Made by a program: the position numbers and the translations under genes
In this document: positions 16,837-25,881 of the stretch, one piece after another
Position numbering within the stretch: position 1 is the stretch's first letter
Layout of the letters: each line of letters begins with the position of its first letter
Notes under the pieces: model-generated
Told to the model about the DNA's origin: nothing
What the model saw: the letters and a program-made list of their open reading frames with translations, nothing else
The model's database searches: none
DNA from: Butyrivibrio sp. NC3005
GTDB taxonomy: Bacteria > Bacillota > Clostridia > Lachnospirales > Lachnospiraceae
Length of the DNA stretch: 38,073 nt
Assembly (NCBI RefSeq): GCF_000424545.1
Contig: NZ_AUKC01000039.1
Span: forward strand, 1-38,073
Reading direction: 5' to 3'

Positions 16837-18201
16837 ATGGGATATAGAATTGAACATGACACCATGGGAGAAATCAAGGCTCCACAGGAGCATTTCTGGG
16901 GAGCTCAGACACAGCGTTCACTAGAGAATTTTGCCATAGGAGTTGAAACAATTCCTATGGAAGTTATTCATGCTTTTGCAGTGTTAAAATCATCAGCAGC
17001 AACTGCAAATAACAAGCTAGGAAATCTTGATGATATAAAATCTCAGGCTATAGAAGAAGCTTGCAGAGATATTCTTAACAATAAGTACCCAGAGGAGTTT
17101 CCACTTAAGGTGTGGCAGACAGGCTCAGGAACCCAGTCTAATATGAATGTTAACGAGGTGGTGTCTCACATCGTCAGGGTAAACCACCCTGAAGTTGACA
17201 TTCATCCTAATGATCATGTCAACATGTCTCAGTCATCTAATGACACATTTCCATCAGCAATGAACATAGCTGCTGTGGTTATGATTCATGAGGCTTTAAT
17301 TCCAGCAATAGATAAACTCATTACGACAATCAAGAAACTTGAGGAAGAAAACTATGATGTTATAAAAATTGGCCGTACTCATCTTCAGGATGCAGTACCT
17401 CTTAGATTTAGTCAGGAAATCTCTGGTTGGAGAGGAATGCTGGAGGAATCGAAAGATCAAGTTATAGAGGCATCCGATAAGCTAAGAAAGCTTGCAGTTG
17501 GTGGCACAGCAGTAGGGACAGGGATTAATTGCCCAAAAGGGTTTGATAAGCTTTGCTGTGCAGAGATTAGCAGACTTACAAAGGAAATTTTTGAACCTAG
17601 TAAAAATAAGTACCATGCGCTTACATCAAAGGATGGATATGTTTTTACAAGCGGTGCCCTTAAGGGACTTGCTGCCAATCTTATGAAGATTGCAAATGAT
17701 ATTAGATGGCTATCAAATGGACCACGTTGCGGACTTGGAGAAATTACAATTCCTGAAAATGAGCCAGGTAGTTCAATCATGCCGGGTAAAGTAAATCCTA
17801 CTCAGTGTGAAGCTATTACCATGATTGCAATTCAGGTAATGGGAAATGATACAACAATCGGTATCGGTGCATCTCAAGGCAATTTTGAACTTAATGTATT
17901 TATGCCGGTGCTTGCTTACAATATGATTCAGTCAATTCGCTTGCTTGCAGACGGTATGATATCCTTCGAGAAGCATTGTGTTTCAGGAATAAAAGCAAAG
18001 CGAGAAAAGATGGAAAGTAATCTGTTTAATTCGCTTATGCTTGTTACCTGTCTTAGTCCGGTTATTGGTTATGAAAATGCAGCCAGATGCGCTCACAAGG
18101 CATATAAGGAAGAGAAGACATTGAAAGAGGCAGTGCTGGAACTTGGATTTTTATCTGAAAAAGAATATGATGAAACAGTAAGACCTGAAAAGATGGTTTA
18201 G
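16837..18201 (+). CDS. fumC: Class II fumarate hydratase
   Basis: The 454-residue protein fits the usual FumC length of about 460. Visible motifs are GSGTQSNMN (near 96), the SSNDTFPS stretch, GRTHLQDAVP with catalytic His182, and the superfamily signature GSSIMPGKVNP (311-321) on the flexible loop. It interconverts fumarate and malate without an iron-sulfur cluster. The start is ATG 16837 after AAAGGGGG; the ATG at 16816 is in frame but lacks a ribosome site. The malic enzyme gene follows 86 bases later, so together they would turn fumarate into pyruvate and CO2 or run in reverse. Confidence 0.95.
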   Translation: MGYRIEHDTMGEIKAPQEHFWGAQTQRSLENFAIGVETIPMEVIHAFAVLKSSAATANNKLGNLDDIKSQAIEEACRDILNNKYPEEFPLKVWQTGSGTQSNMNVNEVVSHIVRVNHPEVDIHPNDHVNMSQSSNDTFPSAMNIAAVVMIHEALIPAIDKLITTIKKLEEENYDVIKIGRTHLQDAVPLRFSQEISGWRGMLEESKDQVIEASDKLRKLAVGGTAVGTGINCPKGFDKLCCAEISRLTKEIFEPSKNKYHALTSKDGYVFTSGALKGLAANLMKIANDIRWLSNGPRCGLGEITIPENEPGSSIMPGKVNPTQCEAITMIAIQVMGNDTTIGIGASQGNFELNVFMPVLAYNMIQSIRLLADGMISFEKHCVSGIKAKREKMESNLFNSLMLVTCLSPVIGYENAARCAHKAYKEEKTLKEAVLELGFLSEKEYDETVRPEKMV

Positions 18202-18287
18202 AAAAACATAAGCCAAACTTAAAGAGATTTGATAACAACTGAAACAGCTAATAGAAATTTGTAATAATAGATTAGGGAGAAATAGTT

Positions 18288-19460
18288 ATGGCAGATATTG
18301 CAGAAAAGTCGTTAGCATTACACTATGACTTACATGGAAAATATGAAATTAAATCTAGAGTAAAGGTAGATAGCTCACAAGCCCTATCGCTTGCTTATAC
18401 ACCAGGTGTTGCGCAGGCTTGCAAAGAAATTCAGAAAGATCCTGAAAAAGGTTGGGAGCTTACACGTCGTTGGAATACTGTAGCAGTTGTAACTGATGGA
18501 ACGGCCATCCTTGGACTTGGAGACATTGGTCCAGAAGCTGGTATGCCAGTTATGGAAGGCAAGTGCGTATTATTCAAAGAGTTTGGTGATGTAGATGCCA
18601 TTCCACTTTGCATTCGCTCTAAGGATGTGGATACAATCGTAGACACAATATCTTTATTAGCTGGCTCTTTTGGTGGAATCAATTTAGAAGATATTGCTGC
18701 TCCTAGATGTTTTGAAATTGAAAAGAAGCTTAAAGAAAAATGTGATATTTTAGTATTCCATGATGACCAGCACGGAACAGCTGTAGTTGTTGCAGCTGCA
18801 CTTATCAATGCTATAAAGGTTACTGGAAAGAAGATGGGTGAGGTAAAGATTGTAATTAATGGAGCTGGTGCAGCCGGTTGCGCCATAGGAAAGCTACTTG
18901 TTACTATGGGATTTGGAAACGTAATTCTCTGTGATATTAATGGAATCATCTGTGAAGGTGATGAAGGACTTAATTCTGGTCAGGAAGAAATGTCCCTCAT
19001 TACAAATAAGAATCATGAGCATGGTACTCTTTCTGATGCTATGAAAGGTGCGGATATTTTTGTAGGAGTGTCTCGTGCAGGACTTGTCTCAAAAGAAATG
19101 GTTGCGAGCATGAACGATGGTATTGTATTTGCTATGGCAAACCCAGTTCCGGAGATTATGCCGGAAGATAGCAAGGCGGCCGGTGCAGTAGTCGTTGGTT
19201 CTGGTCGCTCAGATTTTCCTAACCAAATTAATAATGTATTAGTTTTTCCTGGTATTTTTAGAGGTGCACTTGATGTTCGAGCTACAGATATTAATGATGC
19301 AATGAAGGAAGCAGCAGCTTATGCAATTGCAGGACTTGTATCTGATGAGGAACTTAGTCCTGAATATGTAATTCCAAAGGCTTTTGATTTAAGAGTAAAG
19401 GATGCGGTTGCAAAGGCCACAGCAGAGGCAGCAAGAAGAACTGGCGTAGCAAGAATATAA
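18288..19460 (+). CDS. Malic enzyme (oxaloacetate-decarboxylating malate dehydrogenase)
   Basis: The 390-residue protein is the short bacterial malic enzyme form. Visible are YTPGVAQ with catalytic Tyr37, MEGKCVLFK with a catalytic Lys, the metal-binding FHDDQHGTA, and a Rossmann dinucleotide site INGAGAAGCAIG. It decarboxylates malate to pyruvate with NAD or NADP; the cofactor cannot be fixed by eye. The start is ATG 18288 behind AGGGAGAAA. It lies downstream of fumC in the same direction with no terminator visible between them, so the two probably form one unit. Confidence 0.92.
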   Translation: MADIAEKSLALHYDLHGKYEIKSRVKVDSSQALSLAYTPGVAQACKEIQKDPEKGWELTRRWNTVAVVTDGTAILGLGDIGPEAGMPVMEGKCVLFKEFGDVDAIPLCIRSKDVDTIVDTISLLAGSFGGINLEDIAAPRCFEIEKKLKEKCDILVFHDDQHGTAVVVAAALINAIKVTGKKMGEVKIVINGAGAAGCAIGKLLVTMGFGNVILCDINGIICEGDEGLNSGQEEMSLITNKNHEHGTLSDAMKGADIFVGVSRAGLVSKEMVASMNDGIVFAMANPVPEIMPEDSKAAGAVVVGSGRSDFPNQINNVLVFPGIFRGALDVRATDINDAMKEAAAYAIAGLVSDEELSPEYVIPKAFDLRVKDAVAKATAEAARRTGVARI

Positions 19461-19627
19461 AAGTGATGAGTCTAAGAAGCGAAATATACTCTTGATGCTT
19501 ATATAAACAAAATTAATAGGATTATTATGTTGATTATTTCTTTGTCTTGTTTATCTGCAAGTGTAACAATTAAAGCTTTGCACTGCAGCTATTTGAGAGT
19601 ATGTGGTATGGAAAAAGGAGTCTAAGA

Positions 19628-21472
19628 ATGGAGTTGGCAGCAGAAGTAAAAATACTAGGGGATGGGTACGGAAGCGGATTTTCTTGTGGACTTAGTATGA
19701 TAGAAAGTCAGACGGTTCAGGAGTTTAAAGAAATATCAAAAGATAAGACAAATGACTGTCAGTTGACGGTTTATGAAGATGACAGAAATCATCTTCTAAA
19801 AGTTTATGAAAAAAAGGACAATGAAGCTTTAAGAGTTTACACAGAATTCGAGAATAACAGTGACAAAGAAGTAACCCTTGAGCTTCTTTCGTCATTTGCA
19901 TTAAAAGGTGTGAAAGCAGATCGTTTTCATAGACTTCAAAGTTTTTGGAGTGCGGAGGGCAAACTTCGTACAGAGACAATTGAAGATTTGCATCTCGAGA
20001 AATCCTGGAATGGGTGTGCCAGAAGAATAGAGAAATTTGGTAATGTAGGTTCTATGCCTGTAAGGAAGTATTTCCCTTTTATTGCACTCGAAGACTCTGA
20101 AAAATGTGAATTTATTGGAATTCTTATGGGACTTGCATCTTCATGGCAGATTGAAATATCGTGTAGGGCAAGTCAGGAATTTGACATTATGGGAGGAATT
20201 GCTGACAGAGATTTCGGACATTGGATGAGGAAAGTGGCACCTTTAAGTAAATTCAAAACCCCTGATGTGCTAATTGCAAAAGGGAAGAGTCTTGAAGAAG
20301 TTTGTGATAAACTTGTTAAGGCTCAACATCCTAACATATCAAAGGTAGATGATGATATGGGGATAATGTTTAATGAGTATTGTACTAGCTGGGGAAATCC
20401 TACAATAGATAGTATTAAAAAGCTTAGTGACAAGCTGGAGGGACGAGGAATCAAATATCTTGTTATTGATTCTGGTTGGTATGGACTTCCATGTGATTGG
20501 GCAAATAGTGTTGGAAATTGGGTAATCAACAAAGACAGATTTCCAAACGGACTTAAAGAAGCTGCGGATTACATAAAGTCAAAAGGAATGATTCCAGGTC
20601 TCTGGTTTGAGCTTGAAGTTGCAGGACCGCACAGTCAGTATTTTAATGAAACTGATCATCTTCTGAAAAAAGATGGATATCCACTTACAGTTGGAGGAAG
20701 AAGATTCCTTGATATGGAAGATCCATGGGTAATTGAGAAGCTTTCTAAAGATGTTATAGGAACATTGAAGGAAGGAGGTTTTGGTTATCTTAAAATTGAT
20801 TATAACGATACTTATGGAATAGGATGTGATGGCGGCGATAGTTTGGGAGATGGATTATATAGAAAAATTCTTTCAACCCAAAGGTTTATAGCTAAAATAA
20901 AACAAGAAATTCCTGATATTGTTATAGAAAATTGTTCTAGTGGTGGTCATAGACTTGTTTATTCTATGATGGAACTGGCAAGTCAGGCGAGTTTTTCAGA
21001 TGCGCACGAAACAACATCAATTCCTATAATAGCTGCAAATATGCATAGAGTTATTAAACCATCTCAGAGTCAGATATGGGCGGTCTTAAGGAAAACTGAT
21101 GACAAAGATCGTCTTCATTATACACTTGCTTCAACATTCCTTGGTAGAATGTGTTTGAGCGGAGATATTTATGACTTATCAGATGAACAGCTTGCTGTAG
21201 TTGATGAGGCTAAAGAATTCTATAAAAAGGCAGCAGATATTATAAAAAACGGTAAGACAACGCTTATAGATTGTAGCGCAGAAAGTTACAACAAACCTAA
21301 AGGGCAGCAGCTTGTAGTAAGAGAATATAATGGTAAAAAGCTACTTGTTTTCCACAGGTTTAAAGAATCCTCCAAGATGGAGTATAATATTCTAGAGAGT
21401 AGCCGCATTATAGCAGAATTTGGTAAAGCAGATAAAGATTTTAGTGCATATGCAATAATTGTTGAAGAATAA
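19628..21472 (+). CDS. GH36 alpha-galactosidase, N-terminally short
   Basis: The protein has GH36 features: WGNPT, DSGWYG and GLWFELE barrel motifs, GYLKIDYND with nucleophile D391, ENCSSGGHR, and FSDAHE with acid/base D458. It hydrolyses alpha-galactosides such as melibiose or raffinose and lacks a signal peptide. The 614 residues from ATG 19628 (AAAAAGGAG just upstream) compare with about 700-730 for most relatives. In-frame codons from 19601 encode MWYGKRS, resembling the LYYGKR stretch of the family's N-terminal domain. This suggests that the first 60-100 residues were lost and translation now starts internally. The catalytic barrel is intact. No galactoside transporter lies nearby. Confidence 0.85.
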   Translation: MELAAEVKILGDGYGSGFSCGLSMIESQTVQEFKEISKDKTNDCQLTVYEDDRNHLLKVYEKKDNEALRVYTEFENNSDKEVTLELLSSFALKGVKADRFHRLQSFWSAEGKLRTETIEDLHLEKSWNGCARRIEKFGNVGSMPVRKYFPFIALEDSEKCEFIGILMGLASSWQIEISCRASQEFDIMGGIADRDFGHWMRKVAPLSKFKTPDVLIAKGKSLEEVCDKLVKAQHPNISKVDDDMGIMFNEYCTSWGNPTIDSIKKLSDKLEGRGIKYLVIDSGWYGLPCDWANSVGNWVINKDRFPNGLKEAADYIKSKGMIPGLWFELEVAGPHSQYFNETDHLLKKDGYPLTVGGRRFLDMEDPWVIEKLSKDVIGTLKEGGFGYLKIDYNDTYGIGCDGGDSLGDGLYRKILSTQRFIAKIKQEIPDIVIENCSSGGHRLVYSMMELASQASFSDAHETTSIPIIAANMHRVIKPSQSQIWAVLRKTDDKDRLHYTLASTFLGRMCLSGDIYDLSDEQLAVVDEAKEFYKKAADIIKNGKTTLIDCSAESYNKPKGQQLVVREYNGKKLLVFHRFKESSKMEYNILESSRIIAEFGKADKDFSAYAIIVEE

Positions 21473-21490
21473 AATATATATAATAAAGAC

Positions 21491-21532
21491 AAACCTCTTG
21501 TTGCGGCTTAAAAAGCGCAAATGAGAGGTTTT
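21491..21532 (+). terminator. Terminator after the alpha-galactosidase gene
   Basis: AAACCTCT pairs with AGAGGTTT, with an inner stem TTGC-GCTT/AAGC-GCAA around an AAA loop, followed by TTTTA. The T-run is short, so termination may be partial. Confidence 0.65.
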
Positions 21533-21533
21533 A

Positions 21534-22142
21534 TTGAAAGGAAAGGATAGATCATGTTCAATATTATACAAATATGGATATGTTGGATTTGATGGACTCT
21601 TGATTACAATGATTTCTTTGATGTCATCTTTTGGACCCGTTGTTGCGCTGGCAGCACTTGGTACAACGCTTCAAAACACTGTTGCTGCAGGAACAAGAGT
21701 TCTTGCCATAATAGATGAAGAACCTGAAATTCTGGATATAACAGGAAAAAAAGATGTAGAGTTTAATAGAGCTGACATAAAAAAAGTGTCATTCGCATAT
21801 GAAGGTGAAAATGTTTTAAACAATGTTTGTCTAACAATTCCAAAGGGTAGAATTGTAGGAATTATGGGCAAAAGTGGCTGCGGAAAATCAACGCTTTTAA
21901 AGCTTTTAATGCGTTTTTGGAAAATTAAAGACGGAGAAATATGTCTGTCAAAAGAGAATATAGAAGAAATCAATACCAGAAATCTTAGAAGTATCGAAAG
22001 TTATATGACGCAGGAAGCTGTAATATTAAAATCTTTGAAACAGGAAGCTAGTAAAAAGACTATTTTACTTGTATCACACAGAGAATCAACACTACGTATC
22101 ACAGATGATAATCTTGTGATGGAGGATGGCCGAATATCCTAG
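21534..22142 (+). pseudogene. Broken ABC exporter gene (N-terminal and internal deletions)
   Basis: A good ribosome site and ATG at 21554 lead to a frame that stops after 12 codons. The shifted frame carries the end of an exporter membrane domain (LMSSFGPVVALAALGTTLQN), Walker A GKSGCGKST and a Q-loop-like YMTQ. It then jumps at about 22013 straight to EAVILKSL and the H-loop LLVSHRES. About 90 residues are missing there, including the signature motif, Walker B and the catalytic Glu. About 250 N-terminal residues are missing too. Neither ATP hydrolysis nor transport is possible, so this is a relic. The family is the CydDC-like exporter group common in clostridia. Confidence 0.85.
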
Positions 22143-22236
22143 AAAAAATCTAAAAAAAGCTATTCTTGATTGGTAAGAGTTCAATACCTTTTTGTATTTA
22201 TTACAAATAAAAGTCTTATTCTTTGTAAAAAACACA

Positions 22237-22266
22237 TTGCAAAAAGACTGTAGTTAGTGCTAATAT
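22237..22266 (+). promoter_or_regulatory. Candidate promoter of the amino-acid cluster
   Basis: TTGCAA (22237-22242), an 18-base spacer, then TAATAT (22261-22266). If used, it gives a leader of about 155 bases containing the hairpin at 22361. It is a weak match to consensus in AT-rich DNA and is tentative. Confidence 0.3.
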
Positions 22267-22360
22267 CTTTAACAAGATAAGTTTGGGCTAGAAAAATGGC
22301 GACAGCTTTTCTATTGCATGCAGTAAATCGTACGAAAAAACTAAATAAAATGATGTCAAA

Positions 22361-22394
22361 GCAGACAAAGAGAAAATCTTTGTCTGCTTTTTTT
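22361..22394 (+). terminator. Strong terminator hairpin in the leader of the amino-acid cluster
   Basis: The perfect 10-bp stem GCAGACAAAG/CTTTGTCTGC has a 7-base loop and seven T at 22388-22394. It lies only 37 bases before the first start codon, leaving no room for a promoter plus leader after it. It is therefore either an attenuator of the cluster or a terminator that the cluster must read through. Confidence 0.8.
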
Positions 22395-22431
22395 GCAAGT
22401 AAAGGATATTTCAAAAGAGGAGAAGAGTTGT

Positions 22432-23226
22432 ATGAAAAAGAAAATAATAGCATTTATGATAACTGTTGTTTGTATATTGAATCTATGCTCATGTGGGAAA
22501 GGACAGGAAAAGGCCAAGGCATCAACGTCAGATGATTTACTTAGTGAAGGAAAACTGATAGTCGGAACAAATGCATCTTTTCCTCCTTTTGAGTACATAG
22601 GGAAAGATGGAAAACCAGATGGATTTGATATTGCACTTGCAAAGGCAATAGGCAAAGAAATGAAAGTAGATGTTGAAATACAGGATATGGAATTTGATTC
22701 ATTAGTTGCTTCAATTGGCAGCAAGATTGATATAGCAATTGCCGGAATGACAGTTACTAATGAAAGACAAAAAGCAGTAGATTTTTCTAATTCCTATTAT
22801 GATGCAGTGCAGTGTGTATTAATTCCAAAAGATTCAAAGATAGCAAACCATGATGATCTTAAAGGAAAAAAAATTGGATCACAGATGGGAACAACTGGAG
22901 ATTCTCTTAGCGAAAACATCAAGAAGGAAGATGATACTACAACAATTAGTACGTATGATAAGGCAATTGATGCAGTAAATGATCTTGTTAATGGAAGACT
23001 CGATGCAGTAATTCTTGACAAAAATCCAGCAACAGTATTTGCAAAACAATATGAAACAATAGAAGTATTAAACGGAAGTGATTTTGGATTTCAGACAGAA
23101 CATTATGCGATTGCTCTACCTAAAAAAGATGAAAAGCTTGCAGGAAAAGTTAATGATGCTCTTGAGAAAATAAAAGAAAATGGTACTTTCGATGAACTTG
23201 TAAAAAAATATATTGAAACGGAGTAA
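22432..23226 (+). CDS. Polar amino acid ABC transporter, binding lipoprotein
   Basis: The 264-residue protein has MKKK, a hydrophobic core and a lipobox-like LCSC with lipidated Cys21. The mature part shows the family 3 solute-binding signature: LIVGTNASFPPFEYIGKDGK, PDGFDIALAKAI and the typical DGGF-like variant. It binds an amino acid outside the cell and delivers it to the permease and ATPase encoded next. The start is ATG 22432 after AAGAGGAGAAG; the upstream in-frame codon at 22393 is inside the terminator's T-run. The ligand cannot be read from sequence; the downstream enzymes suggest arginine or a related guanidino or ureido compound. Confidence 0.9.
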   Translation: MKKKIIAFMITVVCILNLCSCGKGQEKAKASTSDDLLSEGKLIVGTNASFPPFEYIGKDGKPDGFDIALAKAIGKEMKVDVEIQDMEFDSLVASIGSKIDIAIAGMTVTNERQKAVDFSNSYYDAVQCVLIPKDSKIANHDDLKGKKIGSQMGTTGDSLSENIKKEDDTTTISTYDKAIDAVNDLVNGRLDAVILDKNPATVFAKQYETIEVLNGSDFGFQTEHYAIALPKKDEKLAGKVNDALEKIKENGTFDELVKKYIETE

Positions 23227-23230
23227 TCAT

Positions 23231-23932
23231 ATGGAGCAGGTGCTTTTAGAGTTTAAAGAACAGTTTACATCAGCTTTTATAACTGAGGATAGATGGAAAT
23301 TGTATTTTCAGGGATTGTTAACAACAATAGAAATAGTTTTGCTTGCTGCTATTCTTGGACTTGTTATAGGAACAGTCATATGTTTTATGAATTTGTCTTC
23401 TTCTAAAGCAAAGAAGTGTACAATACCACATTTAATAGCAGTAACATATATTGATATTATACGAGGCACGCCTTCAGTTATTCAGCTTCTTATTATGTGG
23501 TTTATTATCATGAAGAGTAGTACAAATGGAGTTTTAGTAGCAGTTATATCTTTTGGAATAAACAGCGGAGCATATGTTGCAGAGATAATGAGAGGAGGAA
23601 TACAGGCAGTTAATAAAGGACAGCTTGAAGCAGGAGATTCGCTCGGAATTTCCAGATTTACGACTATTAGATATGTTATTTTGCCTCAGGCGTTTAAAAA
23701 TGCTCTTCCAACCTTGTGTAATGAGTTTATTACACTGTTAAAAGAAACTGCAATTGTAGGATATGTTTCCTTATCAGATTTAACTAGAGTTTCCAATCAG
23801 ATTTCATCTAGAACTTATGAACCATTCATGCCTCTTATTGGGGCAGCAGCAATCTATTTCGTAATAATCAAGATGTTTACTATTCTTTTTGGAAAACTCG
23901 AAAGGAGAATGAGCCAGAATGTTGCGTGTTGA
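23231..23932 (+). CDS. Polar amino acid ABC transporter, permease
   Basis: The 233-residue membrane protein has about five hydrophobic segments and the EAA-loop [20 protein letters not shown] of the His/Glu/Gln/Arg permease family (HisM/GlnP). The N-terminal [18 protein letters not shown] and [14 protein letters not shown] are typical. The start is ATG 23231 with CGGAG upstream, 4 bases after the binding protein. It overlaps the ATPase gene by 14 bases, so the two are translationally coupled. It probably acts as a homodimer, since only one permease is encoded. Confidence 0.92.
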   Translation: MEQVLLEFKEQFTSAFITEDRWKLYFQGLLTTIEIVLLAAILGLVIGTVICFMNLSSSKAKKCTIPHLIAVTYIDIIRGTPSVIQLLIMWFIIMKSSTNGVLVAVISFGINSGAYVAEIMRGGIQAVNKGQLEAGDSLGISRFTTIRYVILPQAFKNALPTLCNEFITLLKETAIVGYVSLSDLTRVSNQISSRTYEPFMPLIGAAAIYFVIIKMFTILFGKLERRMSQNVAC

Positions 23933-24641
23933 AGATTTAAAAAAATCCTATGGAAATAATAAAATTTTAAAAGGAATTTCCTGTGAAATTAAAGATGGCG
24001 AAAAAATAGTTGTCATAGGACCTTCGGGCTCTGGTAAAAGTACATTTCTTAGGTGTTTAAATATGTTAGAGACACCAACTTCCGGACGAATATGGATGGA
24101 CAACGATGAACTTACATCAAAATCAACTGATTTGACTCATATCAGGCAGCAGATGGGAATGGTATTTCAACATTTTAATCTGTTTGAAAACCTTACAATT
24201 ATGGATAATATCACCCTGGCACCTGTTAAGACCAGGAAGATGAATAAACTACAGGCAAAAGAAAATGCGTTAAGTCTTTTAAAAAGAATAGGATTAGCAG
24301 ATAAAGCAGACGCCTATCCTTCACAGCTGTCGGGAGGTCAGAAGCAAAGAGTTGCAATTGTAAGATCTCTTGCAATGAAACCAAAAGTTATGCTGTTTGA
24401 TGAACCAACATCAGCTCTTGATCCAGAGATGGTAGGAGAAGTGCTCGATGTAATGACAGAACTTGCAGATAGTGGAATGAATATGGTTGTAGTGACGCAT
24501 GAAATGGGATTTGCTAGAAATGTAGCCAGCCGAATTATGTTCGTAGATGATGGAAATATAGTTGAAGAAAATGATCCGGAAAGTTTTTTTGAACATCCTC
24601 AAAACGATAGATGTAAAGAGTTTTTATCAAAAATTTTGTAG
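23919..24641 (+). CDS. Polar amino acid ABC transporter, ATPase (GlnQ-like)
   Basis: The 240-residue ATPase is full length for GlnQ/HisP. It shows Walker [10 protein letters not shown] (34-42), Q-loop FQHFNLF, signature LSGGQKQR, Walker [13 protein letters not shown] and the H-loop VVVTHEM. It energises import through the preceding permease. The start is ATG 23919, with AAGGAG about 12 bases upstream inside the permease gene. The regulator gene begins 17 bases after its stop. Confidence 0.95.
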   Translation: MLRVEDLKKSYGNNKILKGISCEIKDGEKIVVIGPSGSGKSTFLRCLNMLETPTSGRIWMDNDELTSKSTDLTHIRQQMGMVFQHFNLFENLTIMDNITLAPVKTRKMNKLQAKENALSLLKRIGLADKADAYPSQLSGGQKQRVAIVRSLAMKPKVMLFDEPTSALDPEMVGEVLDVMTELADSGMNMVVVTHEMGFARNVASRIMFVDDGNIVEENDPESFFEHPQNDRCKEFLSKIL

Positions 24642-24658
24642 GTATAGGAGGAGATAAT

Positions 24659-25828
24659 ATGGGGCTTACAGTAGGAGAAGTACTAGAACTTCCTTTGGCC
24701 GGCAACTTTACTCTAGTTGCCGGTAAAGGAGGTCTTGGAAGAATAGTAGAAAATGTAAATTTACTTGATTACGAGTATGATACAAAATCTCCTCGAGGAA
24801 TAGAGCCTGATGGTTTATTTGACCAAAAATCATTTGTTGTTACATCTATGCTGTTTGCAAAAGACAAAGCAAATATAATTCTTAATGTTACAAGGCAGTT
24901 ATATGTTGATGGAGTCAGCGCCATAGGAATAATCCAAGCGTATTTTAAAAGCCTTCCCAGAGAAGTGATTGAATTTGCTGATAGCAAGAACTTTCCGATT
25001 TTTTTAGTCTCGTCCGAAAAAACCTTTTCAGAAAATGTCGTAATAGGGCTTACAAGAGCAATAGAATCAAGTGAGAATATAAATCATATCGAAGAAAAAA
25101 TAAATTTTATAATGCAGCATAAAGTAAGTCCTGCAACAAGGCTTTCTACTGCACAGGAGATTATTCCTTTTTTCAGGGCGCCTTACAGATTTTATTACAT
25201 GGTATCAAAACATCAAGTAAATACGTATGGATTTCAACATCAAATTCTGACGTTAAAAAGTAAAAAAACAGACGGAATAGAAATATTACCATATCAGTTT
25301 GGGATTCTCATATGTACCATGGAAATAGATGAAAAAATCTTTATGGAGAAACTAAAGAAAATAGGAATACGTAAAGAGGAATACATAATAGGTGTCAGTA
25401 CAGGATGCTTTGAAACAGATAAAGTTGCAAATGAAATCAGGGAAGCTCTATATGCCCAAAGGTATGCGTCAAGGAATAAAAAAATGATTTGTAAATTTTC
25501 TGAGATGGGAATATGGCAGATGATTCTACCAAATAGGGATAATATATGGATTCAGAAATACTGTGAAGGACTTCTTCAGAAATTAAAATCAGCAGATTGT
25601 GAATTTGGAACAGAGATATTTGACACAATATCTATATATGTAGCTAATAACTGCGATACCAAAAACACTGCTGCCAAAATGTCAGTACATGCAAATACAA
25701 TAAGATATCGTATCAAAAAAGCTCAGGAAGTTTTAAAACTGGAAGGAAATGAAATGGAATTTCAGCAGGCAATATGGTTTGCGTTCAATTACAAAATAGG
25801 AATAGACAGCTATTTTGATACATTTTAA
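24659..25828 (+). CDS. PucR-family transcriptional regulator
   Basis: The 389-residue protein has an N-terminal PucR ligand-sensing domain (about 5-125, starting LTVGEVLELP), a middle CdaR/GGDEF-like region (about 165-290) and a C-terminal PucR-type HTH (NTAAKMSVHANTIRYRIKKA, about 345-370). PucR proteins activate purine, allantoin and some amino acid catabolic genes in response to the substrate. The start is ATG 24659 after AGGAGGAG. Lying inside the cluster between transporter and enzymes, it is probably the dedicated activator. A ureido or guanidino ligand is plausible but unproven. Confidence 0.88.
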   Translation: MGLTVGEVLELPLAGNFTLVAGKGGLGRIVENVNLLDYEYDTKSPRGIEPDGLFDQKSFVVTSMLFAKDKANIILNVTRQLYVDGVSAIGIIQAYFKSLPREVIEFADSKNFPIFLVSSEKTFSENVVIGLTRAIESSENINHIEEKINFIMQHKVSPATRLSTAQEIIPFFRAPYRFYYMVSKHQVNTYGFQHQILTLKSKKTDGIEILPYQFGILICTMEIDEKIFMEKLKKIGIRKEEYIIGVSTGCFETDKVANEIREALYAQRYASRNKKMICKFSEMGIWQMILPNRDNIWIQKYCEGLLQKLKSADCEFGTEIFDTISIYVANNCDTKNTAAKMSVHANTIRYRIKKAQEVLKLEGNEMEFQQAIWFAFNYKIGIDSYFDTF

Positions 25829-25881
25829 TGACAGTTAAGTAATATAGACCAAAATTTTATTGAGAGGAAGTAATAAAAATT

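Noticed and set aside
22296..22535. 79-codon frame from ATG 22296 as a leader peptide or gene
   Set aside because: It has no good ribosome site, crosses the terminator and overlaps the binding protein gene in another frame; kept only as a possible short leader in the attenuation idea.
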